Shown: positions 34,453-44,056 of the stretch, one piece after another
Numbering within the stretch: the stretch's first letter is position 1
Layout: each line of letters opens with the position of its first letter
Assembly (NCBI RefSeq): GCF_020010925.1
Contig: NZ_JAGJBZ010000002.1
Span: 2,728,001 to 2,792,000, forward strand
Origin: Streptomyces griseiscabiei
GTDB taxonomy: Bacteria; Actinomycetota; Actinomycetes; Streptomycetales; Streptomycetaceae
Direction: 5' to 3'
DNA length: 64,000 nt
Program-made: the position numbers and the translations under genes
Notes under the pieces: model-generated
Databases searched by the model: none
What the model was told of the DNA's origin: nothing
The model's input: the letters and a program-made list of their open reading frames with translations, nothing else

Positions 34453-35913
34453 ATGGCCATAAACCGTGACCTTCTGATCGGCGGCAAGGACGTGCCCGCC
34501 ACGTCCGGCCGCACCGCCGAGGACCTCGACCCGTTCACGGGGGAGGTGTACGCGACGGTCGCGGCGGCCGGTCCCGAGGACGTCCGGCGCGCGGTGGACG
34601 CCGCCGACGCCGCCTTCGAGGAGTGGGCCGCGCTCACCCCCTTCGCCCGGCGCGCGATCTTCTTCAAGGCCGCCGATCTGCTGGAGGGCCGGGGCGACCA
34701 GGTCGCCGACATCATGGCCCGGGAGGCGGGCGGCACCCGCCCGTGGGCGTACTTCAACGTGGCGCTCGCGGCGAACATCCTGCGTGAGGCGGCGGCCGCG
34801 ATCACCGCTCCGCGCGGTGAGGTGCTCGCCACCCAGAAGGAGGGCGCGCTGAGTCTCGCGGTGCGCGAACCCCTGGGCGTGGTGGCCGCGTTCGCGCCGT
34901 GGAACGCGCCGGTCATCCTCGGCGTACGGGCTGTCGCGGCACCGCTGGCCGCCGGCAACACCGTCGTCGTCAAGCCCAGTGAGGACGCGCCCATCGCCTG
35001 CGGTCTGCTGGTCGCGGACGTGCTCCGGGAGGCCGGGCTGCCCGACGGCGTGCTCAACGTCGTCACCAACGCTCCCGAGGACGCCGCCGAGATCGCCGAG
35101 GCGCTGATCTCCGACGAGCGGGTCCGCGCGGTGAACTTCACCGGCTCCACCGGCGTCGGCCGCATCATCGGCACCCACGCGGCGAAGCACCTCAAGCCCG
35201 CCGTACTGGAGCTGGGCGGCAAGAACGCCGTGATCGTGCTCGACGACGCGGATGTGGACTACGCCGTCGACGCCGTCACTTTCAGCGTCTTCATGAACGC
35301 CGGGCAGATCTGCATGTCCGGCGACCGCATCCTCGTGCACGAGTCGCTGGCCGAGGAGTTCGCGCGGAAGTTCACCGCCAAGGTCGCCACCCTCCAGGCC
35401 GGTGACCCCAACCACCCGCACACGGTGGTCGGCCCGCTGGTCAGCGCCGACGCCGCCCAGCGGATCGCCGCGTTGGTCAAGGACGCCGTCGCCAAGGGCG
35501 CCACGGTGCTCACCGGAGGCGGGCAGCCGGAGGGCGCGGTGCACCCGGCTACCGTGCTCACCGACGTCCCGAAGGACGCCGACCTCTACTACCAGGAGTC
35601 CTTCGGCCCGGTCTGCGTGCTGCAGACGTTCGCCGCCGACGAGGAGGCCGTGGCCATCGCCAACGACACGGACAACGGTCTGAGCTGCGGCGTCATCACC
35701 GAGAGCGCCACGCACGGTCTGACCGTCGCCCGCCGGATCCGTACCGGCATCGTCCACGTCAACGACCAGTCGGTGGCCGACGAGCCGATGGTCCCGTTCG
35801 GGGGTGTGAAGGCCTCCGGCTACGGGCGCTTCGGCGGACGGTGGGGCATCGAGGCCTTCTCCAACACCCGCTGGGTGACCATCGCCACCCAGCAGGCGCA
35901 CTTCCCCTTCTGA
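34453..35913 (+). CDS. aldehyde dehydrogenase, aromatic aldehyde (vanillin/salicylaldehyde) type
   Basis: This 486-residue NAD(P)-dependent aldehyde dehydrogenase starts at ATG 34453 after GAGGAAG. It has the Rossmann motif FTGSTGVGR, general base Glu253 in LELGGKN and catalytic nucleophile Cys287 in NAGQICMSGDR. The PWNAPVILGVRAVAAPLAAGN block and overall pattern fit the vanillin/benzaldehyde/salicylaldehyde branch, which oxidises aromatic aldehydes to acids. No aromatic degradation genes adjoin it, so the in vivo aldehyde is not fixed. It converges on the ABC exporter gene, 14 bases away. Confidence 0.9.
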   Translation: MAINRDLLIGGKDVPATSGRTAEDLDPFTGEVYATVAAAGPEDVRRAVDAADAAFEEWAALTPFARRAIFFKAADLLEGRGDQVADIMAREAGGTRPWAYFNVALAANILREAAAAITAPRGEVLATQKEGALSLAVREPLGVVAAFAPWNAPVILGVRAVAAPLAAGNTVVVKPSEDAPIACGLLVADVLREAGLPDGVLNVVTNAPEDAAEIAEALISDERVRAVNFTGSTGVGRIIGTHAAKHLKPAVLELGGKNAVIVLDDADVDYAVDAVTFSVFMNAGQICMSGDRILVHESLAEEFARKFTAKVATLQAGDPNHPHTVVGPLVSADAAQRIAALVKDAVAKGATVLTGGGQPEGAVHPATVLTDVPKDADLYYQESFGPVCVLQTFAADEEAVAIANDTDNGLSCGVITESATHGLTVARRIRTGIVHVNDQSVADEPMVPFGGVKASGYGRFGGRWGIEAFSNTRWVTIATQQAHFPF

Positions 35914-35927
35914 CCGGCCCCGGTCGT

Positions 35928-37688
35928 TCAGCCGGCCGTCGCGAGGAACTGCGTGGCCGCCAGCTCCGCGTACAGCGGGTCGGCGGCCACCAGTTCGCGA
36001 TGGGTGCCGACCGCGCGGACCCGCCCCGCGTCCATGACCACGATGCGGTCGGCCATCGTCACCGTGGACAGCCGGTGCGCCACCACCAGCACCGTCGTCG
36101 TACGGGACACATCGGCGACCGTGTCCCGCAGCGCGGCCTCGTTCACCGCGTCCAGCTGACTGGTCGCCTCGTCGAGCAGCAGCAGCCGGGGACGGCGCAG
36201 CAGGGCCCGCGCGATGGCCACCCGCTGGCGCTCACCGCCGGAGAGCTTGGTGCCCCGGTGCCCGACGAGGGTCTCCAGGCCCTGCGGCAGCTTGGCGACC
36301 AGACCGTCCAGCCGGGTCGTCTTCAGCACCCGCGTGACATCGGCCTCGTCGGCGCGCGGATTGCCCAGGAGCAGGTTGTCCCGCAGCGTCCCCGACAGCA
36401 CGGGCGCGTCCTGCTCGACGTATCCGATCGCGGACCGCAGCCGGGACAGCTCCCACTCGGCGACATCCCGGCCGTCGACCGTGATCAGGCCCGCCTCGGG
36501 GTCGTAGAACCGCTCGATCAGCGAGAACACCGTGGTCTTGCCCGCGCCGGAGGGGCCCACGAACGCCGTCATACCCCGGGCCGGGACCTCGAAGGTCACC
36601 CCGTGGTGGATGTAGGGCAGATCGTCGGCGTAGCGGAAACGGACCCCGTCGAAGGCGAGCGCGGCGGGTTCGGCGTCCGGGCCCGGCAGCGGGGCCGGAC
36701 GGGCGGCCGGCTCGGCGGGCAGCCGCAGCGCCTCCTGGATGCGGGAGAGGGCGGCGGCCCCGGTCTGGTACTGGGTGATCGCGCCCACGACCTGCTGTAT
36801 CGGCGACATCAGATAGAACACGTACAGCAGGAACGCCACCAGTGTGCCCACGTCGATCGCGCCGGTCGCGACCCGGGCACCGCCCACCGCGAGGACGGTG
36901 ATGAAGGCGATCTGCATGGCGAGCCCGGCCGTGTTCCCGGCGGCGGCCGACCACTTGGCGGCCCGGACGCTCTGCCGCCAGGACTCCTCGGCCGCCGCGT
37001 GGATGGTCTCCTCCTCGCGGTGCTCGGCGCCGGACGCCTTCACCGTGCGCAGCGCGCCGAGGATCCGTTCCAGCGAGGCGCCCATCGCGCCGACCGCGTC
37101 CTGCGCGGCCCTGCTCGCCCGGTTGATCCGGGGCACGATCACCCCGAACACCAGGCCCGCGCCCACGATCACGCCCAGTGTGACGGCCAGCAGCACCGGG
37201 TCCACCAGACCCATCAGCACCACCGTCGCCACCAGCGTCAGCCCGCCGGTGCCGAGACCCACCAGGGTGTCGGTGGTGACCTCCCGCAGCAGGGTGGTGT
37301 CGGAGGTGATCCGGGCCATCAGATCGCCCGGCTCGCTGCGGTCCACCGCCGTGATCCGCAGTCGCAGCAGATACGAGGACAGGGCGCGCCGCGCACCGAG
37401 CACCACCGACTCGGCGGTGCGCCGCAGCACGTACGAACCCACCGCGCCCACGGCCGCGTTGGTGACGACCAGCACGGACATCAGGACCAGCGCCCAGGTG
37501 ATGGTCCGGTCGTGCGAGAGGTCGTCGATCAGTTCCCGGGCCACCAGCGGCAGGGCGAGGCCCGTCGCTCCGGTGACCAGGGACAGCAGCGCGCCCAGCA
37601 GCAGTGCCCAACGGTGGGGTCGTACATAGCCGAGCAGCAGCCGCCAGGTGGGCGGCTGCCGCTCGGCCGTGGTCTCAGGGGTGCTCAC
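35928..37688 (-). CDS. ABC exporter, LmrA/MsbA type (multidrug-like)
   Basis: This 586-residue half-transporter has six membrane helices (about 20-310) and an ATPase domain (about 340-580) with [35 protein letters not shown] and the switch His in VVAHRLSTV. All catalytic motifs are intact, so a homodimer should work. The TM domain resembles lipid/drug exporters. No precursor peptide or regulator is adjacent. It lies just downstream of the LOG-acyltransferase gene on the same strand with 49 bases between, so it may be read from the cytokinin-type operon; that link is only positional. Confidence 0.88.
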   Translation of the reverse strand: MSTPETTAERQPPTWRLLLGYVRPHRWALLLGALLSLVTGATGLALPLVARELIDDLSHDRTITWALVLMSVLVVTNAAVGAVGSYVLRRTAESVVLGARRALSSYLLRLRITAVDRSEPGDLMARITSDTTLLREVTTDTLVGLGTGGLTLVATVVLMGLVDPVLLAVTLGVIVGAGLVFGVIVPRINRASRAAQDAVGAMGASLERILGALRTVKASGAEHREEETIHAAAEESWRQSVRAAKWSAAAGNTAGLAMQIAFITVLAVGGARVATGAIDVGTLVAFLLYVFYLMSPIQQVVGAITQYQTGAAALSRIQEALRLPAEPAARPAPLPGPDAEPAALAFDGVRFRYADDLPYIHHGVTFEVPARGMTAFVGPSGAGKTTVFSLIERFYDPEAGLITVDGRDVAEWELSRLRSAIGYVEQDAPVLSGTLRDNLLLGNPRADEADVTRVLKTTRLDGLVAKLPQGLETLVGHRGTKLSGGERQRVAIARALLRRPRLLLLDEATSQLDAVNEAALRDTVADVSRTTTVLVVAHRLSTVTMADRIVVMDAGRVRAVGTHRELVAADPLYAELAATQFLATAG

Positions 37689-37737
37689 GAGGCTCCTCGG
37701 CAGATCGGTCGGGGAGTGGGGACCGGGGCGCGGAGCC

Positions 37738-39291
37738 TCAGCCTACGTCGGGTCCCCGGAGCACCGGGAACGGGTTTCGCCCGCCCAGCAGCACCGACCC
37801 GTCCCGGGTGACGGCGAGCACGGTCGGCGCCCTGCCCGTGCCCTCGCCGTCGGGCGGCGGGTACTCGTCGAGCATCCGCGCCAGAACCTCGCCCGGACCC
37901 AGTTCGAGGTAGGTCTCCACGCCGTCCCGGCGGAGCAGGTCAACCGTGTCCGAGAACCGCACCGGCTCGCGCAACTCCCGCACCCAGAAATCCGGTTCGA
38001 CCGCCTCGGCCTCGACCGGCTTCGCCGTGACGTCGGAGATCAGCGGGGTGTGCGGGGGCCGCAGATCCAGGGTCCGCAGGACGTCGCGGTAGTCGTCCAG
38101 GAGGGGATCGAGGTGCGGCGAGTGCGCGGCCAGCCCCACCCGCAGCAGCCGGGTCCGCCGGCCCCGGCCCGCCCAGCCGTCGGACACGGCCGTCACCGCG
38201 TCCCGGTCGCCCGAGACCACCACGGCCCGGGGGCCGTTGACCGCCGCGACCACCACACCGGGCGTCGGTTCCAACTCCTCCGGGGCGACCTCCAGCGCGG
38301 CCATGGCGCCGGGAGTCGCGACCTCGCCCATCAGCCGGGACAGCGTGCCCACCGCCCGGCAGACGTCGGCCAGGGAGAAGACCCCGGCCGCGTGGGCGGC
38401 GGCCATCCGGCCCGCCGAGTACCCGAACAGCACGTCCGGCCGCAGCCCCCGGCTCGCCAGCAGGCGGTACTGCGCGACCTGCAGCGCGAAGACCGCCGGG
38501 TTGGCGAAGGCGATCCGGTCGAGCAGCGCGGCCGTACGCGTCCCGGGCTCGGCGAACATCACGTCCCGCAGCGGCACGTCCAGGTACGGGTCCAGGGCCG
38601 CGCAGACCTCGTCCAGGGCCTCCGCGAACACCGGGAAGGACGCGTACGGTTCACGTCCCATGCCGGGCCGCTGCGAACCGCCGCCGGAGAACAGGAAGGC
38701 GGTCCGGCCCAGCCGCGGCGCGGCGGAGGGGGCCGGGACCTCCACCGGTGCCGCCGTCAGCCGCTCGACCACCTCCCGTGCCGACCCGCACACCACGATC
38801 CGCTCCAGATCCCCGGGGTGCAGGAAGCCCTCGTCCCGGACGTGCCGGAGGAAGGCGAGCAACGGACGGTAGAAGCCCGTCGGGTCGAGGAGCAGACACG
38901 GCTTGCGGTGGATCCGCATCTGCGCCCACGCCAGCGCCTCGAACAGTTCCTCCGCCGTGCCCAGGCCCCCGGGCAACGCCACGAACGCGTCGCCCGCCCC
39001 GGCCATCCGCGCCTTGCGCTCATGGATGTCGCCCACCACCACAAGCTCGGTCAGCCCCGGGTGCGCGATCTCGTACGGCAGCATCCGGCGCGGGATCACC
39101 CCCGTCACCGCGCCCCCGGCCGCCAGCGCCGCGTCGGCGACCGCGCCCATCAGCCCGGTACGGGCGCCGCCGTAGACCACGCGGAGCCCGGCTTCGGCGA
39201 GCGCGGCCCCCAGTTCGGCGGCGGTCCGCAGATGCTCCGGGCGGTGGCCGGGCGAGGCCCCGCAGAACACGGTCACCCCGGTCACCGCCAC
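37738..39291 (-). CDS. fusion of LOG phosphoribohydrolase and polyketide-type acyltransferase
   Basis: This 517-residue protein joins two enzymes. Residues 1-185 are a LOG family domain (cytokinin riboside 5'-monophosphate phosphoribohydrolase) with [18 protein letters not shown] and PGGLGT-x-EE (107-115), the substrate-binding signature. Residues 195-490 are a malonyl-type acyltransferase like PKS AT domains: [13 protein letters not shown], Ser292 in GYSAGR (usual form GHSxG), Arg319 in SRLMGE, which normally binds the acyl carboxylate, and His390 in AAHSPHLDP. All catalytic residues are present. LOG would release free base from a prenylated AMP; the AT has no visible carrier protein. GTG 39291 overlaps the end of the upstream flavoprotein gene. 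Confidence 0.88.
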   Translation of the reverse strand: MAVTGVTVFCGASPGHRPEHLRTAAELGAALAEAGLRVVYGGARTGLMGAVADAALAAGGAVTGVIPRRMLPYEIAHPGLTELVVVGDIHERKARMAGAGDAFVALPGGLGTAEELFEALAWAQMRIHRKPCLLLDPTGFYRPLLAFLRHVRDEGFLHPGDLERIVVCGSAREVVERLTAAPVEVPAPSAAPRLGRTAFLFSGGGSQRPGMGREPYASFPVFAEALDEVCAALDPYLDVPLRDVMFAEPGTRTAALLDRIAFANPAVFALQVAQYRLLASRGLRPDVLFGYSAGRMAAAHAAGVFSLADVCRAVGTLSRLMGEVATPGAMAALEVAPEELEPTPGVVVAAVNGPRAVVVSGDRDAVTAVSDGWAGRGRRTRLLRVGLAAHSPHLDPLLDDYRDVLRTLDLRPPHTPLISDVTAKPVEAEAVEPDFWVRELREPVRFSDTVDLLRRDGVETYLELGPGEVLARMLDEYPPPDGEGTGRAPTVLAVTRDGSVLLGGRNPFPVLRGPDVG

Positions 39292-40640
39292 AGCCCGTAC
39301 CCCCGGGTGAGGATCCCGTACGGGTCGTACTGGCCCTTGGCCCGCGCGAGGCCCTCGTAGGCGTGCCCGAAGTGCGCCCGCCAGTCCTCCGGCGTCATCG
39401 GCACCGCGCCGGCCGGGTACAGCACCCTGCCCGAGTCCCGGGCCCGCTCGTAGACCGCCCGGTTGGCGGCCACCAACCGCCGTACCCCGTCCGGGTCCCG
39501 CGGCCGTGCCGTGCGCATCAGCGAGAGCAGGCAGAGCCGCTCACCGGGTGGCCTGCGCAGCAGCGGGGCGCGCAGGACGGCACCGTCGAGGGGGCGGAGC
39601 TGGACGGCGCCGCAGGTGCGCAGCCCGTGCTGGTCCGCGTCGGCGAGCACGGCCGGGACCAGGGACACGGCGGTCTCCTCGGGCAGCAGCAGCGTCAGCC
39701 ACGGATGCGGACGGGTCCACTCGCCCGTGACCCGCAGCAGCCGCTCGTCCCGGTCCGGCCGCCGCAGGAACTCCGCGTACGAGAGGTCCTCGATCTCCTC
39801 GGTGTCGGGGTCGTGGGCCAGCCCGCCGATCAACAGGGCGTCGTCGAGCGGCAGTCGGCCGGAGTGCGGGGCCACCGCCTCGATCACGTACTCCCAGGTG
39901 CCGCCGACGGCCGGGCGGGCCTGTCCGGAGACATGGCTGAAGCGGTCGTCGTGGCAGAGCCGGCGCTGATCGGCGAAGTAGGCCGCCGGGTCCTGGTGGT
40001 AGAGGCGGTAGTGGCGGACGAGGGCGGGCGCGGGGACGAGTCCGAGGGTGACCCGGACGATCAGCGCACACTGGCCGAGACCCGCGAGCACGGCCTGGAA
40101 CAGGTCCCGGTGCCGGTCGCGGGAGCAGGTGAGCGCCTCCCCGGCGCCGGTGACGACCTCCAGCTCCCGCACCTGGTCGGCGACGAGGCCGTGGCGGTGG
40201 CTGGAGCCGCCGAAGCCACCCGTGGTGACCACCCCGCCGACGCTGCCGCCGAGATGTCCGGGAAGCACGGGCGGGGTCAGCCCCTCGGCGAGGGCCACAC
40301 GTACCACCTCGCTCCACCGCGCGCCCGCCCCGGCGACCAGGGCCCCCTCCGCGGGCAGACAGCGCACCTCGTCGAGCGCGCCCATGTCGACGACACAGCC
40401 TCCGTCGACCTGCCCCTGCCCGTACAGCGCGTAGCCGCCCCCGCGTGCCGCCACCGGCAGCCGGCGCGCGGTCGCGTGCGCCAGGACGTCCTGGACCTCG
40501 GCGGTCGAGCGGGGGGTGTGCACACTCAGCGGCCGGGACGTGACGATGTGCCCGAAATCGTCCGCGGCCCGCGCGAGACACGCGGCCCGCTCCGGTCGTG
40601 CCCGCTCCGGCCGGGAAACAAGTTCGGATATTCCGGTCAC
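39282..40640 (-). CDS. cytokinin dehydrogenase-like FAD-binding oxidoreductase
   Basis: This 452-residue protein starts at GTG 40640, overlapping the isopentenyltransferase stop (GTGA). The FAD-binding domain matches cytokinin dehydrogenases: [19 protein letters not shown] (63-81), [35 protein letters not shown], and the C-terminal [10 protein letters not shown]. In typical cytokinin dehydrogenases the first motif is GRGHS and its His binds FAD covalently. Here the equivalent residue is Tyr70, so FAD is probably bound non-covalently. It may oxidise the N6 side chain of an isopentenyladenine-type product, or have been repurposed. Confidence 0.85.
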   Translation of the reverse strand: MTGISELVSRPERARPERAACLARAADDFGHIVTSRPLSVHTPRSTAEVQDVLAHATARRLPVAARGGGYALYGQGQVDGGCVVDMGALDEVRCLPAEGALVAGAGARWSEVVRVALAEGLTPPVLPGHLGGSVGGVVTTGGFGGSSHRHGLVADQVRELEVVTGAGEALTCSRDRHRDLFQAVLAGLGQCALIVRVTLGLVPAPALVRHYRLYHQDPAAYFADQRRLCHDDRFSHVSGQARPAVGGTWEYVIEAVAPHSGRLPLDDALLIGGLAHDPDTEEIEDLSYAEFLRRPDRDERLLRVTGEWTRPHPWLTLLLPEETAVSLVPAVLADADQHGLRTCGAVQLRPLDGAVLRAPLLRRPPGERLCLLSLMRTARPRDPDGVRRLVAANRAVYERARDSGRVLYPAGAVPMTPEDWRAHFGHAYEGLARAKGQYDPYGILTRGYGLWR

Positions 40641-41407
40641 GCGGCACGCTCCAGCGATCCGAGGTCGAACCCGGTACCGGAAATCGGGCTTTCGAAAATT
40701 TCGGTGAAGACCCGATGCTGCAGAAATCCGTGCTCGGCATGCCGCTCCGCGATCAATCCGGCCATACGCGCCAGGATGTGCTCGGGAAGATTCCGCTTGT
40801 GCAGCGTCTCCACATTGAGTGAATATTTCGCGCAGCATTCGAGGACGGCCTCGAAGCCGTTGACGGAGGCCGCGAACCAGCGAAGATGTGGATCTTGCCA
40901 GAGTGCGGCGAGTTCGTCGAGCAGACCCCGCTCGGGGGCCGGCGGCGCGAGCATCACCCGGGCCCGGCGGGTGAGCGCGGCGACGTACTCGGCGCGCTCG
41001 GGGACCGGCAGCGACCGTACGGTCAGCCGCCAGCCCAGGTCGGCCCGGCGGGCGGACAGCTCGCGCAGCAGCGAGATCGAACCGCCCTCGACAATCACGA
41101 ACCGATGTCGGGCGCCTAGCTCCTCCACCGTTCTGACCAGTGCGTCCGTAGCCTCCGCCGCACACAGGTCGCCGTCGGCCACGGTCCGGTCGCCCAGCCA
41201 GTACCGCTGGACGCCCGGCACCGCCGCGCCCGCGCGGGCGCTCGTGGTGGCCAGGTCCGTGAAGCACTGCAGCCGGTCGGCGACGACGACGGGGGCGCCG
41301 GTCACCCGGGCCAGATCCGTGGCCGCCGCGCTCTTCCCGACACCGGTCGGCCCGGCGATGAGATGGACGAAGGGTGGTGCCTCGGAGGGTGTTCCGCTGT
41401 CGGCCAT
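40637..41407 (-). CDS. isopentenyltransferase (adenylate dimethylallyltransferase, Tmr/FasD-like)
   Basis: This 256-residue protein starts at ATG 41407. It has a P-loop GPTGVGKS (19-26), DRLQCF (44-49), RYWLGDRTVADGDLCAAEA and VIVEGGSISLL, each lining up with the Agrobacterium Tmr/Tzs and Rhodococcus FasD enzymes rather than with tRNA-modifying MiaA. The reaction is transfer of a dimethylallyl group to N6 of AMP (or ATP/ADP), the first step of cytokinin synthesis. It is the first gene of a three-gene overlapping operon with the dehydrogenase-like and LOG-AT proteins. Its 3' part and upstream region are noticeably less GC-rich than neighbours, which may hint at transfer. Confidence 0.9.
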   Translation of the reverse strand: MADSGTPSEAPPFVHLIAGPTGVGKSAAATDLARVTGAPVVVADRLQCFTDLATTSARAGAAVPGVQRYWLGDRTVADGDLCAAEATDALVRTVEELGARHRFVIVEGGSISLLRELSARRADLGWRLTVRSLPVPERAEYVAALTRRARVMLAPPAPERGLLDELAALWQDPHLRWFAASVNGFEAVLECCAKYSLNVETLHKRNLPEHILARMAGLIAERHAEHGFLQHRVFTEIFESPISGTGFDLGSLERAA

Positions 41408-41696
41408 GAGTGGGTGCCGCCTCCTGGTTCCGGAGCTTGCACGAGAAAGTTGATCACCATCAAGTTACGCAGGACCGGTCCGCGCAAACACCAGAGGAAC
41501 GCCTCGACAAGGCAAAGAGATGGCTACTTTCCTCTCGCTTGGCTAAAGGATGAATTCCGGTGCGCGGAATGCCGCGCTCCGTGCGAGAAGGCGCGTTATA
41601 AGAAGGTCGAGGGCGGCTTTGGCCCGGCCACCATTCCTCACCTGTTTCTCATGTTGCTGCCGTCTGAAACAATCCCTTAACAGAAAGGGTCCTCCC
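41408..41696. promoter_or_regulatory. divergent promoter region of the cytokinin-type locus
   Basis: This 289-bp gap between the isopentenyltransferase (minus) and transketolase-like (plus) genes is much more AT-rich than the window average. It should hold both promoters. I see no strong palindrome. A 105-residue plus-strand ORF overlapping it begins inside the isopentenyltransferase gene and looks spurious. Confidence 0.5.
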
Positions 41697-42275
41697 ATGC
41701 GGACCGACCTGCTCCTCGCGCTCACCGAGACCGTCCCCGTGCGGCGCGCGGAGGGCGCCGTCCTCGTCGGCTACGGGGCCGTGGACGAGCTCAACCGGTA
41801 CGCCGCCGCGCCCGGCTGGACCGTGCACGTACCCGGCCACCCCGACGAGGTGCGTCAGGCGGTCGAGGCCGCCGCCGCCCACGGCGAGCACGCGTACATC
41901 CATGTCTCCGCCCGCTCCAACGCCTCCCCGTACGACACCGCGGGCGGCTTCCGGCTCGTCCGGCCGGGCCGCGCCGGTGTCGTCCTCGCCGTGGGCGGCG
42001 CGCTCGACCCCGTGCTCCGCGCCACCGCCGGACTCGACCTCGCCGTCCTCTACGCCACCACCATCCGCCCCTTCGACGAGATCGGCCTGCGTACGGCCGT
42101 CCTCGCCGCCGACCACGCCGATGTCGTCCTCGTCGAGCCCTGCCCGCCCGGCACCTCGGCCGGCCGTGTCGCCGCCACGCTCGTCCACGTCCCGCACCGG
42201 CTGCTGGCCCTCGGGGACGCCGACGGCCTGGACGAGAACGGGATCGCCCAGGCCGTACGGGACTTCATGCGCTGA
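41697..42275 (+). CDS. transketolase C-terminal-domain-like protein
   Basis: This 192-residue protein starts at ATG 41697 after AAAGGG. It resembles only the end of transketolase/DXS-type enzymes: a partial PYR domain (VHVPGHPDEVRQAVEAAAAH, YIHVSARSNA) and the C-terminal domain (VLAVGGALDPVLRAT, VLYATTIRPFDE, VVLVEPCPPGTSAGRVA). The thiamine-diphosphate PP domain is absent, so it cannot be a complete transketolase alone. The Rhodococcus fas operon also contains split transketolase/pyruvate-dehydrogenase-like genes, so this is probably the counterpart. A partner subunit is not visible here. Confidence 0.72.
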   Translation: MRTDLLLALTETVPVRRAEGAVLVGYGAVDELNRYAAAPGWTVHVPGHPDEVRQAVEAAAAHGEHAYIHVSARSNASPYDTAGGFRLVRPGRAGVVLAVGGALDPVLRATAGLDLAVLYATTIRPFDEIGLRTAVLAADHADVVLVEPCPPGTSAGRVAATLVHVPHRLLALGDADGLDENGIAQAVRDFMR

Positions 42276-42310
42276 GACCGGTCACCGTGCCCCGGGGGCG
42301 CCGGGACCGG

Positions 42311-42895
42311 TCATCGCGCTCCGAGCGCGGTGAGGGCGGCGGAGAGATCCGCGGGGCGCGGGCGGTTGTGCGGCAGTCTGCCCAGGACCGCCGCCATGCC
42401 GCAGGTGTCGGTGAGCGCCGAGAACACGAGGCCGCCCGCGATCCCGGCCGACATCAACTGCCAGGCGGGGTGCAGCAGTCCGAGACCCAGGCCGAGGAGG
42501 ACGAGCGCGCCGGCGGTGAACCGCACCTGCCGCTCCATGGCCCAGCCGGCCCGCGCCCCGCCGGACGGGCGGCGCAGCTCGTGACCGCCGGCCGCCCAGG
42601 CGTTCGTACCGCCGACGAGGTCGGCCGCGGTGACGCCGTGCCGGGCGAGCAGGGCGCACGCCTTGGCGGACCGGGCCCCCGACCTGCAGACGACGAGCAG
42701 CTCGGCGCCGGACTCCCGCAACGCCGGCAGCGCGTGCTCCAGCTGGTCGAGCGGGATGTTCAGGGCGCCGGGGACATGGCCGGAGGCGTACTCGCCGGGG
42801 GTGCGGACATCGACGACGGTCAGTTCGGGCAGCCGCGCGCGGACCTCGTCGACGTCGAGGCGGCGGGACGTACCGGGAGTGCTGGAGGTGGACAT
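42311..42895 (-). CDS. membrane-anchored rhodanese (rhodanese-DUF2892)
   Basis: This 194-residue protein has an N-terminal rhodanese domain (about 10-105) with the active-site loop VVCRSGARSAK, and a C-terminal pair of hydrophobic helices (about 125-165) ending DTCGMAAVLGRLPHNRP, the DUF2892 pattern of YgaP-like proteins. It probably moves sulfane sulfur at the membrane. It diverges from the CstR-type regulator; a palindromic operator in the 65-bp gap (42932-42947) can control both. Confidence 0.9.
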   Translation of the reverse strand: MSTSSTPGTSRRLDVDEVRARLPELTVVDVRTPGEYASGHVPGALNIPLDQLEHALPALRESGAELLVVCRSGARSAKACALLARHGVTAADLVGGTNAWAAGGHELRRPSGGARAGWAMERQVRFTAGALVLLGLGLGLLHPAWQLMSAGIAGGLVFSALTDTCGMAAVLGRLPHNRPRPADLSAALTALGAR

Positions 42896-42931
42896 GGTGG
42901 ACTGAGATCCTTTCCTGCGGGGGGCGGTAAA

Positions 42932-42947
42932 ATACCCCCAAGGGTAT
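42932..42947. promoter_or_regulatory. CstR operator candidate, site 1
   Basis: ATACCC-CCAA-GGGTAT, a perfect 6-4-6 inverted repeat between the divergent rhodanese and cstR genes. The same element recurs at 45616-45631 and 45651-45666. Confidence 0.8.
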
Positions 42948-42951
42948 GTAG

Positions 42952-43254
<303 letters not shown>

Positions 43255-43300
43255 GGGGCGCTCTTTTTGGGGCGGAGTCTTGGCTCGGCGGGGCCGTGGC

Positions 43301-44056
43301 TCAGCCGAGCGAGGCGGCCGTGTCGGCCAGCATGAACGCGGCCACGGCCAGCAGCACCCAGGCGAAGATCCGCCGGAGGGTGCCCCCGGAGACCTTCTCG
43401 GCCAGCCGTCGGCCGTCCCAGGCGCCGAGGACCGCCGCCCCCGCGAAGGGGGCGACCACCGCCCAGTCGAGCCCCTCGGCGGCGCCGGTCCGGCCCACGA
43501 GCGCGGCGCACGAGTTCACGGTGATGACCAGCAGACTGGTGCCGACGGCGTCGCGCATCCGCAGGCCCACCACGTTCACCAGCGCCGGTACGGCGAGGAA
43601 GCCGCCGCCCACCCCGAGGACGCCGGTGACGCCGCCGAGTCCCGCGCCGGACAGGGCGACCCGGCCCGGCCGTACCGTCGACGCCGCCCGCCGCGCCGCC
43701 GAGGGGCGCAGCATCCGGTAGGCGGCCAGTCCCGCGACCAGCGCGAAGGCTCCGGTCAGCAGCGTGGCCGGCAGCTCCGCCGACAGCGCCCCGCCGAGGG
43801 CCGCGGGCACCAGTCCCGCCGCCGCGAACAGGGTCCCGTCGCGCAGCCGGACCGTACCGGCCCGCAGATGCGCCGCCAGCCCGGCCGCCGAGGTCACCGT
43901 CACGATCACCAGACTCGCCGTCGCCGCCGAGGCCGGCCCGAACCCGAGCAGATAGACCAGCGCCGGTACGGCCAGCACACTGCCGCCCCCGCCCAGCGCC
44001 CCCAGCGAGAGCCCGATCACGCCCCCGGCGACCAGGGCGAGAACGAGCGCGCTCAT
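43301..44056 (-). CDS. TauE/SafE family sulfite exporter-like membrane protein
   Basis: This 251-residue protein has about eight hydrophobic helices in two similar halves, each opening with a Gly-rich motif: GVIGLSLGALGGGGSVLAVP near the start and GGVTGVLGVGGGFLAVPALV midway. That is the TauE/SafE anion exporter signature. ATG 44056 overlaps the stop of the persulfide dioxygenase-rhodanese gene (ATGA), so sulfite made by that enzyme is the likely cargo. A long in-frame ORF upstream is a shadow of that gene. Confidence 0.9.
   Translation of the reverse strand: MSALVLALVAGGVIGLSLGALGGGGSVLAVPALVYLLGFGPASAATASLVIVTVTSAAGLAAHLRAGTVRLRDGTLFAAAGLVPAALGGALSAELPATLLTGAFALVAGLAAYRMLRPSAARRAASTVRPGRVALSGAGLGGVTGVLGVGGGFLAVPALVNVVGLRMRDAVGTSLLVITVNSCAALVGRTGAAEGLDWAVVAPFAGAAVLGAWDGRRLAEKVSGGTLRRIFAWVLLAVAAFMLADTAASLG

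Noticed and set aside
40637..41407. MiaA tRNA dimethylallyltransferase assignment
   Set aside because: Motifs DRLQCF and VEGGSISLL align with Tmr/Tzs-type adenylate enzymes, the protein is too short for MiaA, and the dehydrogenase-like and LOG neighbours fit cytokinin synthesis.
41363..41680. 105-residue plus-strand ORF with CAECRAPC-like Cys motif
   Set aside because: It starts inside the antisense of the isopentenyltransferase gene, has no RBS, and crosses the AT-rich promoter gap.
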